A stretch of 64,000 nt of DNA from Streptomyces sp. NBC_00271 (GTDB taxonomy: Bacteria; Actinomycetota; Actinomycetes; Streptomycetales; Streptomycetaceae), in NCBI RefSeq assembly GCF_036178845.1, contig NZ_CP108070.1, forward strand, positions 6,448,001 to 6,512,000, in the 5' to 3' direction. Position 1 is the stretch's first letter. Each line of letters begins with the position of its first letter. This document shows positions 58,257 through 64,000 of this stretch, in pieces. The position numbers were made by a program, and so were the translations under genes. The notes under the pieces were generated by a model. It had not been told where the DNA came from. It saw nothing but the letters and a program-made list of their open reading frames with translations, and made no database searches.

Positions 58257-59652
58257 ACCGGACGCGGCGGCGGGCGCGGGAGCGGGCCGCGCGGCGGTCT
58301 CCAGTCTCAGTTCTAGTCTCAGTTGCGGGCGCAGGGGCAGGTTCCGGAGCGGGCAGGAATGTGTCTCCCATGCGGCGCATGGCGTCCTTCGAGAGGTGCG
58401 AGCGGCCCTTGACGTAGCGGCGGGTCTGGCTGATCTGGGTGTGGCGCAGGATCTCCATGATCGTGGGCATGTCGACCCCGAGTTCGTTGAGGATCGTGCC
58501 GGCCGTGTGGCGACTTCCGTCGTAGAGGCGGCGGTCTCCGATGCCCGCCTCTGCCAGCAGTTCCTTGAATTCCTCCCAGTCGTCGCGGGGGTCGATGGGG
58601 CGGCCATCGGGCCGGGTGAACACGGCGTGGTGTTCCTGCCAGAGTTCGCCGGCGGCGGCGCGTAGTTCGTCCTGCTGTGCCTTGTGCGCGATCAGGTAGG
58701 GGATGAAGGCGGGCGGGATCGGTACGGGGTTCGTGCTCTTCTTGGTCTTCGGGCGGGTGAAGTCCAGTCCTCCGCCCTTGCGGTCGGGGCAGATGCTCGC
58801 GTGCTTGACGCACGTTGCCGAGCACGGTTTCGGGCATCCGCGCTTGTAGTTCTTGTGCGTGGCGCAGTTGGGCGGGCAGGGGTCGAAGCGGTGCAGGCGC
58901 TCCCCGCAGGCGTGCGCGTCGCCGCAGCCGTGCCGCCATGTGAGGCGCTGTAGCTGCCACTTGGGGTGGAACAGTTCGGCCGCGAGGTCGACGTACGGCC
59001 ATCGCAGTCCCAGGGTTTCGCCCTGCCGGAACCCCATGCCGACGCCGACGATCCACCGCATGAACGTGGGCCGCTTGGCCGCCGCTTCCAGGAACGCCTT
59101 GGCCTCTTCCTGGGTGAACGGGTTCGCCTCGGTCTCGTCGATGCTGGGCGGGTCGACCAGCGTGGCGACGTTCTCGCCGATCATCCGGCGGCGGTGGGCA
59201 ATCTTCAGGGCCCGCGACAGGATGCGGTGCACCTTGACGATGTGGGACGGTGCGTGACCGGCATCGAGCATGGCCCGGTACATCTGCTCAAGGTGCTCCG
59301 GGGCGAGCTTGTCGATGCGGTGCTTCCCGACGCCGGGGACGATGTCGTTGCGGGTCTTGGACCAGTAGTCGTCTAGGGAACGGGGCTTGAGCTTCAGGCT
59401 CGCGATGTCGGTCAGGTAGGTCTCCATCCACTGTCCGACCGTGGGCTTACGGCCCGCCTTGGTCGCGCGCCCCTCGTCACGGAGCTTCTCCAGCTCGCGG
59501 ACCTTGCGGCGCACTGCGGGTTCGGTGCGGGCCATGCGGTGGCGGCGGTCGGGGCTTCCATCGGGCAGTACGCCCATGGTCACGCGACCGTGCCACCAGC
59601 CGTCATTGCCGGAGTAGATGGTCGATTCCAGATTCGACTTCCGGGGGCTCAT
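58255..59652 (-). CDS. int: Tyrosine integrase of the integrated element
   Basis: 465 residues. The SAM-like core-binding domain is at about 70-165. The catalytic domain has Arg209 (GFRQGETLGLRW), a Lys near 301-305 (PKTKKS), Arg381 in DGSRHTAGT (usual HxxR with His replaced by Asp378), His404 and Tyr413 (TRRYVKG). Between them, residues 241-290 form an insert with eight Cys (HGCGDAHACG, CPPNCATH, CPKPCSATC), a probable zinc knuckle known in AICE integrases. GGAGGAACACAC precedes the ATG. Its role is integration and excision at tRNA-Thr. Confidence 0.95.
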   Translation of the reverse strand: MSPRKSNLESTIYSGNDGWWHGRVTMGVLPDGSPDRRHRMARTEPAVRRKVRELEKLRDEGRATKAGRKPTVGQWMETYLTDIASLKLKPRSLDDYWSKTRNDIVPGVGKHRIDKLAPEHLEQMYRAMLDAGHAPSHIVKVHRILSRALKIAHRRRMIGENVATLVDPPSIDETEANPFTQEEAKAFLEAAAKRPTFMRWIVGVGMGFRQGETLGLRWPYVDLAAELFHPKWQLQRLTWRHGCGDAHACGERLHRFDPCPPNCATHKNYKRGCPKPCSATCVKHASICPDRKGGGLDFTRPKTKKSTNPVPIPPAFIPYLIAHKAQQDELRAAAGELWQEHHAVFTRPDGRPIDPRDDWEEFKELLAEAGIGDRRLYDGSRHTAGTILNELGVDMPTIMEILRHTQISQTRRYVKGRSHLSKDAMRRMGDTFLPAPEPAPAPATETRTETGDRRAARSRARRRVR

Positions 59653-59717
59653 GTGTGTTCCTCCATGCAGGAGGCGCCCCGAGCGGAGTGCTCGGGGCGC
59701 CTCAGGGTGTGCTCAGA

Positions 59718-59921
59718 TCAGTTGGGCAGCAGAGCGAGGGCGGCTACGAAGGCTTCGAGGTCAGCACGCCGAATCCGGCGCGTGCGACCCAACTTGATGT
59801 ACTTCAGGGCGCCGTCGGCCATCAGCTCATAGACGGTGGACCGACCAAGGGCGAGTGCTTCGGCGGCTTCCTCGGGCTTGTACAGGAGTCGGTCGACGGG
59901 GGCGGCGATCGCGGTGCGCAT
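59718..59921 (-). CDS. xis: Excisionase (MerR-like winged helix)
   Basis: 67 residues. LLYKPEEAAEALALGRSTVYELM is the excisionase/HTH_17 motif, followed by LKYIKLGRTRRIRRADLEAF. It bends DNA at att for excision. It is co-directional with int, 65 bases upstream of it. AGGAGGCACCCGG precedes the ATG. Confidence 0.93.
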   Translation of the reverse strand: MRTAIAAPVDRLLYKPEEAAEALALGRSTVYELMADGALKYIKLGRTRRIRRADLEAFVAALALLPN

Positions 59922-60007
59922 CCGGGTGCCTCCTGGGCAGTTCGTCTTCGCCTTCAGAGAGTTGCGCGGGAGACCTTGGTTCCGCGCCTGTCCGAGGTGT
60001 GGATTTC

Positions 60008-60213
60008 TGCGTCATTGCGTCCTCAGCGTCATTCAGGCGTCTGACCTGCGGTTTCGGGTGACGCAGCGGCTAGGGGGTGCGTCATGGTCTGCGTCATCCG
60101 TGACGTAGCCCATGACGCAGATGACGCAGGATGACGCAGGGTTCGTCGTCTGCGTCATGGCTGTATGCGCAGGTCAGGTGCCGTTTTTCGGCGTGCATGA
60201 CGCAGATGACGCA
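60008..60213. repeat. Cluster of TGACGCA repeats, candidate origin or operator region
   Basis: Ten exact TGACGCA/TGCGTCA copies at 60008, 60059, 60078, 60090, 60113, 60122, 60132, 60151, 60198 and 60207, plus three variants at 60015, 60025 and 60101. Three in a row (60113-60138) are spaced by about 9-10 bases. They lie between the xis start and the terminator of the rep operon. No gene fits in 59922-60388. Iteron-like clusters serve as origins or Rep-binding sites. Confidence 0.8.
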
Positions 60214-60326
60214 GCGTCTTCCCTCTTAGAACAAAAGAGGGGGTGCCTGCTGTAGTCCGGTGCTGCTCAAAGCGTGAAGAAGGAGCCGCTGCGCGGCGCG
60301 TCCTTAGCGCGGCGCGAGCGCCGAAC

Positions 60327-60368
60327 AGCAAGAGGAGCACGCCCCCGGCGGGTGGTGCTCCTCTTGCT
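60327..60368. terminator. Terminator after the ATPase gene of the element
   Basis: AGCAAGAGGAGCAC and GTGCTCCTCTTGCT, a perfect 14-base stem with a 14-base loop, 20 bases past the stop on the minus strand. Confidence 0.88.
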
Positions 60369-60388
60369 TGTCCGGGTGAGCCTGCGGG

Positions 60389-61864
60389 TCAGAGCATCCG
60401 CTGCTGCTCGTGCGGCGGCGAGGTGGCCGGGCGGGTCATTTCCAGGTAGCGGCCCTCGCTGGTGCGGCCCGAGTCGATGAGGACACCCCGGGCAGCGAGG
60501 GTCGGCTGGAGGCGCTTGAGCCGGTCGGAGAGGACCTTTCCCGTGGTCGGCCACCCCTTGGGCAGCGGACGGCAGTCGTCGCCGCTGTAGAGGAGGCTGA
60601 GGCAGTGCAGCCACTCGGTGGAGGTCATCCGCTGCGCGGTGCCCGGCTCGATGGTGTCGGCGTGCTTGAGGACGGTCTGTGCCAACAGGTCGCCCTCGAT
60701 CACGTCGTCGTTCAGATCGTCCAGGCTGGCCCGGTACGCGGCCAGCGCCCCGAGCCCGGTTGCCGCGTCGAGCTGCGCGCACAGGTGCGCGAAGTCGGCC
60801 ATGCGCAGGTCGGTAGGGGTCTCCGCGTCCACGGCGCGGACCTTGACCGTCAGGTCCAGGAGCGAGCCGAGGACGATGGGGAGAGCCTCCGCGTAGTCCG
60901 TCCACAGTTCGGCTTCGGTGCGCCGGATGCGGGGGCGTTCCAGGCGCAGCGGGAGAAGCCGTTCGGCGAGGTCGGGCCGGATGACACCGACATCGATACC
61001 GGTCAGCAGCAGCGGCCGGCGGTAGCCGACGCGGAACACGTCCCCGTCGGTGAACAGGGCGCGCTTGACGCTCTCGGCTCCGGTGACGATGCAGCACATG
61101 GCGTCGGACAGGTCCGGCGTCATGTGGGAGAGGTTGTCCAGGGCGGTGACCCATCCCGCCGCCACCGCCGCGATCAGGTTCTCCTCATCCTTCGGCGCCC
61201 GGCGCAGGTCACCGCTCATGCCCTCGATGAGCCGCACGAGCATGCGTCCGCCGGTGGACTTCCCCGCACCCTGCGGACCGGTGAGGAACGGCGCGGGAAC
61301 GGGCACGGACGGACCGAGACAGCCGATCAGCCACGCGATGGCCAGGCACTCGGTCTCCGCGGTGGCGAAGTTGCACAGCCGCATCAGCAGGTCGATGCCC
61401 TTGCCGTTCGTGTCCTTGGCGGGCAGGGGCAGTTCCCCGGTGAGCTGGGTGCGCCGCCAGCAGACTTCCTGCGGGTCGGGGGTGAGGATGTCCCAGCCGG
61501 TGGGGTGGATGCGGACGGACTGTCCGTCATCGCGGCCCAGGTCCAGCCAGGTCGCCCCGTCGAATCCGGGGGCGACGCGGATGTGCACGGGCTGCACGTC
61601 CTCTGCCAGCGCGAGCGCTTCGATCAGGTCCAACGCTTCCTTCAGAGCGGTGCCATTGAACACGCCACGACCATCGCGGAAGAGGCCGACCATGAGTTCC
61701 TGGCGGTGGCTGCCCGTGGTGCCCTGGGAGCGGATGGGGCGGGCTACGGGGTGGCCGTTCTTCTGCGCGTACACGGTCCCGTCAGGCGTGCGGAAGTACC
61801 GGAAGTGGGCCTGCGCGTAGTCGGTGATGATCTGGCGGGCGGGGTTCTTCTCGTCGTCGGCCAT
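60389..61864 (-). CDS. Replication ATPase/helicase-like protein of the element
   Basis: 491 residues. The P-loop TGPQGAGKST lies at 195-204, TALDNLSHMTPDLSDAMC may hold Walker B, and GYRRPLLLTGIDVGVIRPDLAERLLPLRL resembles the sensor/arginine-finger part of phage-type SF3/D5-like ATPases. It follows the primase-polymerase gene by 2 bases, as expected for a primase-helicase pair. ATG 61864 is chosen because the primase stop lies at 61867; the longer frame reads as shadow of that gene. Confidence 0.82.
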   Translation of the reverse strand: MADDEKNPARQIITDYAQAHFRYFRTPDGTVYAQKNGHPVARPIRSQGTTGSHRQELMVGLFRDGRGVFNGTALKEALDLIEALALAEDVQPVHIRVAPGFDGATWLDLGRDDGQSVRIHPTGWDILTPDPQEVCWRRTQLTGELPLPAKDTNGKGIDLLMRLCNFATAETECLAIAWLIGCLGPSVPVPAPFLTGPQGAGKSTGGRMLVRLIEGMSGDLRRAPKDEENLIAAVAAGWVTALDNLSHMTPDLSDAMCCIVTGAESVKRALFTDGDVFRVGYRRPLLLTGIDVGVIRPDLAERLLPLRLERPRIRRTEAELWTDYAEALPIVLGSLLDLTVKVRAVDAETPTDLRMADFAHLCAQLDAATGLGALAAYRASLDDLNDDVIEGDLLAQTVLKHADTIEPGTAQRMTSTEWLHCLSLLYSGDDCRPLPKGWPTTGKVLSDRLKRLQPTLAARGVLIDSGRTSEGRYLEMTRPATSPPHEQQRML

Positions 61865-61866
61865 GG

Positions 61867-62706
61867 TCACAGTCCCAACGTGGTGCGGGCGTTGGTCCAC
61901 GCGTCGGTGCAGTGCCGGACCGATTCGCCCTTGGCCTGCGCGGCGGTGAACAGCCGGGCGATGTGGGTGTCGGTGAGGCAGCCGCACCGGCCGTGGGTGG
62001 ACAGCACGGCAAGGAACGTGCCATAGACGGTGGCGTGGATCGCCTCACGGGCGCCGGTGATGCGCTGCTCCGCCATGGCGATGCCACGGTTCAGGAAGGC
62101 GGGCGTGCGATGCCGGCACACTCCGCCGTGGCCTCCCAGAGGCGCTGAGATGGCCTGTGGCGTCCTGCGGGCCGGGGACGGTTCCATTACTGCCAGGGCG
62201 CGCGCAGAGTCCGGGAGAGCGGCCATGGTGCCGGCGCCGGGCCCGAGCCAACGGGCGTAGGACATCAGCGACTTGACGTCCACGCCGGGCCGGACCGCGT
62301 TGGCGGACTGCATGACGCCCCGGTAGATCCAGTGCTCACCTCGGGTCGTCGGCACGGTACGGGTCGCGGGCAGCGTCTCGCGAGCCCACGCGACCGCCGC
62401 CGCGTTGTCGAGGTCGACCACGGTCAGCCCGGCGCCCCCAGGGTGGTAGGCGACCGCCGCCGCCTGTTGCCATGCTGCCTCCCACTGGGGGGAGTTGAGG
62501 ACGTGCGGGTCGGTGGTGGCGGCGGCCCATGCGTGACAGGGAGCGGGGCAGTGGCAGGGGCCCGGGGTCTTCATGTTCGGCCGGCCGCCGCACGCGTTCT
62601 TCGCGCAGGTGCGGCAGTTGCCGAACGGCCCCTTTCCCGCCCGCAGCGGCAGCACCGGCACGCTGGCCGCCGCGAGTTCGAGCGCTGTGTGCAGAAGGGC
62701 GGTCAC
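61867..62706 (-). CDS. Bifunctional DNA primase/polymerase (Prim-Pol)
   Basis: 279 residues from GTG 62706, overlapping the methyltransferase stop (GTGA). LRAGKGPFGNCRTC and a Cys-rich patch (CHCPAPCHAW) open the protein. VVDLD (Asp98, Asp100) is the metal motif and GEHWIYRG the nucleotide motif of the AICE/archaeal Prim-Pol family. The C-terminal part is helical. It starts or carries out replication of the element after excision. Length matches the shorter Prim-Pol proteins. Confidence 0.88.
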   Translation of the reverse strand: MTALLHTALELAAASVPVLPLRAGKGPFGNCRTCAKNACGGRPNMKTPGPCHCPAPCHAWAAATTDPHVLNSPQWEAAWQQAAAVAYHPGGAGLTVVDLDNAAAVAWARETLPATRTVPTTRGEHWIYRGVMQSANAVRPGVDVKSLMSYARWLGPGAGTMAALPDSARALAVMEPSPARRTPQAISAPLGGHGGVCRHRTPAFLNRGIAMAEQRITGAREAIHATVYGTFLAVLSTHGRCGCLTDTHIARLFTAAQAKGESVRHCTDAWTNARTTLGL

Positions 62707-63443
62707 GCAGCGACCTCCAACACGGTGGTGAGGGTGGCGAGGAAGGTGCGGCCGATCCATTCTGTGTACGCGGGCGGGAGGGCTTCACGCAGACGGAAGT
62801 GGTCGGTGGACCAGTCGATGCCCTTGGCCTCCCGGATCTCCGCTGTGGTGGCCTTGCCGCCGCCCTTGCCGTATGCGGCGACGTAGGGACCCTCGCGGTA
62901 GACGCCGTGGCGCCAACCGCGCACGTAGCCACGGTGCTCGGGGTGCGCCGGCTGCGGGGTCGTCCACCCGCCCAACTCGAAGTAGCGGTGCATCAACACG
63001 CCGAGGCCGAACTGTTCCCCGCACAGGCGGATGTCCTTGCGAACCTCGGAGCCGGCCACGTTCTCCATGACGTACGGGCGGCCGGTCGCTTCCAGAGCGG
63101 TGCGGACGGGGCGGATGAGCCGGGGGTAGGTGCGGCCGATCGCGGCGTTGCGTGCGGCGTTGGTGCCCTTCGTGGGGGCGCCTTCTCCCTGGCAGGGCGG
63201 AGACACGTGGATGAAGTCGAACTCGTGGCCGTGGGCGCGGATGAAGTCGACGATGTCGCCCTGGTGGAAGGTGTCCCCGCAGTAGTCGGGTTGGGCTTCC
63301 TTGTCGACGCCGGTGATGTGGCAGTTCGGGCCGAACGCGCGCTTGAGTCCCTTGGTGGCGCCGCCGATGCAGCAGCAGCCGTCCAGAACCCGGACGGGCG
63401 CGAGCGTGGCGGGCACTCGCCGAATGTCAGTGGCTTGGGTCAT
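62703..63443 (-). CDS. Compact C5-cytosine DNA methyltransferase
   Basis: 246 residues. VRVLDGCCCIGGATKGL (motif I, with GG), FIHVSPPCQGEG (motif IV, PPCQ nucleophile Cys), YVMENVAG (motif VI, ENV), HRYFELGG (motif VIII) and REALPPAYTEWIGR (motif X) are all present. The target domain is very short, as in phage enzymes. No restriction gene is visible, so it is an orphan. It heads the replication operon, overlapping the primase start. TTGGAGGTC precedes the ATG. Confidence 0.92.
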   Translation of the reverse strand: MTQATDIRRVPATLAPVRVLDGCCCIGGATKGLKRAFGPNCHITGVDKEAQPDYCGDTFHQGDIVDFIRAHGHEFDFIHVSPPCQGEGAPTKGTNAARNAAIGRTYPRLIRPVRTALEATGRPYVMENVAGSEVRKDIRLCGEQFGLGVLMHRYFELGGWTTPQPAHPEHRGYVRGWRHGVYREGPYVAAYGKGGGKATTAEIREAKGIDWSTDHFRLREALPPAYTEWIGRTFLATLTTVLEVAA

Positions 63444-63483
63444 GCTGGGTGACCTCCAACAGGTCTGTTGATGGCTGGTTGGG

Positions 63484-63530
63484 CAAGGGCGACCCCGGAT
63501 TCATTGGCGTGAGTTGGGGGGTCGCCCTTG
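63484..63530. terminator. 13-bp hairpin between the DUF6251-like gene and methyltransferase gene
   Basis: CAAGGGCGACCCC paired with GGGGTCGCCCTTG around 21 bases, placed just past the stop of the small membrane protein gene. Confidence 0.7.
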
Positions 63531-63533
63531 GCG

Positions 63534-63968
63534 TCACTGCTGGTTGTTCGTCTTGGCCCACACGCCGGTGGTCCGGCTGTGGACGTTGCGCCGGTCCTGG
63601 TAGACGGGGCCCTCGTAGTGGTGGTGGACGTCGGGGGCGGGCTTCGCGTGCTTGGCGAGCCGGGCGAGCGCGAGCACGAGGGCGGTGGGCGCGCCGAAGA
63701 CGAGGCCGCACACGATGGGGTCGGCGAACTGGGAGACGTACATGAGCACGGCCGCTGTGCCGCCGACCATGGTGGTGGCGGTGGCGCCGGCGAGCATGAG
63801 CACGCTCGCGTCGGTGGCTCCCTGGCCCATCGGGGGACGTCCGGGCTGTGCGACGGGCGGGGTGTCGCCGTGGGTGGGCACGGGGGTGTCGTCGCGGTAG
63901 GCGGTGGGCCGGTAGGCGTCGGCGATGATCCTGCGAGCCTCGCTCGCGGCTTGCTCGTCGGTCATCAC
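63534..63968 (-). CDS. Small membrane protein, DUF6251-like
   Basis: 144 residues from GTG 63968; ATG 63965 is next. The N-terminal half is polar (PVAQPGRPPMGQ). Two membrane helices follow (SVLMLAGATATTMVGGTAAVLMY and IVCGLVFGAPTALVLALARL). The end is HHHYEGPVYQDRRNVHSRTT. This pattern is common in Streptomyces integrative elements, often annotated DUF6251. A transfer or spread role is possible by context but not shown. Confidence 0.78.
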   Translation of the reverse strand: MMTDEQAASEARRIIADAYRPTAYRDDTPVPTHGDTPPVAQPGRPPMGQGATDASVLMLAGATATTMVGGTAAVLMYVSQFADPIVCGLVFGAPTALVLALARLAKHAKPAPDVHHHYEGPVYQDRRNVHSRTTGVWAKTNNQQ

Positions 63969-64000
63969 GGCGTTCGGCTGGGTGGTGCCGGGGGTGGTGT

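Noticed and set aside
60267..61154. 295-codon minus-strand ORF inside the element ATPase gene
   Set aside because: Arg/Pro/His-rich shadow in another frame of the ATPase gene; runs through the terminator hairpin.

Overview
This window is chromosomal DNA from a high-GC actinomycete, almost certainly a Streptomyces. The reasons are very GC-rich third codon positions, many GTG starts and 4-base ATGA/GTGA gene overlaps, and a set of developmental genes (wblA, bldG with its anti-sigma partner, ssd plus a Tad locus). From memory, the gene order follows the S. coelicolor interval around SCO3540-SCO3590. Much of it also follows the M. tuberculosis block around Rv3644c-Rv3682 (topA/holB up to ponA2/whiB4/crp/nth/marP/acs). 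These correspondences come from memory and were not searched.

Layout. (1) 1-2050 is an accessory left flank. It holds the start of a serine recombinase gene that runs off the window, a regulator combining HTH-like and ribbon-helix-helix-like segments with an inverted repeat at its start codon, a small membrane protein, decayed coding sequence, and the C-terminal remnant of a tyrosine integrase beside tRNA-Pro(CGG). (2) 2077-16170 is core: membrane protein, phosphoesterase, YqeY, class A PBP, WblA, paired ArsA-like ATPases, RidA, Nudix and MBL hydrolases, Crp, endonuclease III and a second Nudix hydrolase. (3) 16184-31195: MarP-type protease, EphE-like hydrolase, holin-like protein, NhaA, acetyl-CoA synthetase, a SulP-carbonic anhydrase fusion, a lipoprotein, a CooC-like ATPase, a degenerate Fic-like protein and a HAD phosphatase. 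(4) 31792-40213: ssd and the tadABC/pilin/TadE operon, an MrfA-like helicase, then bldG and its anti-sigma gene. (5) 40513-58022: H+-pyrophosphatase, lipoprotein, methyltransferase, receptor kinase, topoisomerase I, an MFS-thymidylate kinase fusion, DNA polymerase III delta prime and a secreted peptidase. (6) 58130-64000: tRNA-Thr(CGT) carrying the left end of an integrated element of the AICE type (integrase, excisionase, a TGACGCA-repeat region, ATPase, primase-polymerase, orphan C5 cytosine methyltransferase, small membrane protein) that runs off the right edge.

How the parts relate. DNA topology, replication and repair genes (topA, tmk fusion, holB, nth), envelope genes (PBP, MarP, ssd/Tad, peptidase) and signalling genes (wblA, crp, bldG, kinase) are interleaved in an old conserved block. 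Both flanks are tRNA genes used or marked by mobile elements. Short palindromes suggest regulation: a Crp-type site in front of crp, a Crp/FNR-like perfect palindrome in front of hppA, and a DasR-like site in front of acs. Several gene ends carry short tandem repeats next to strong hairpin terminators.
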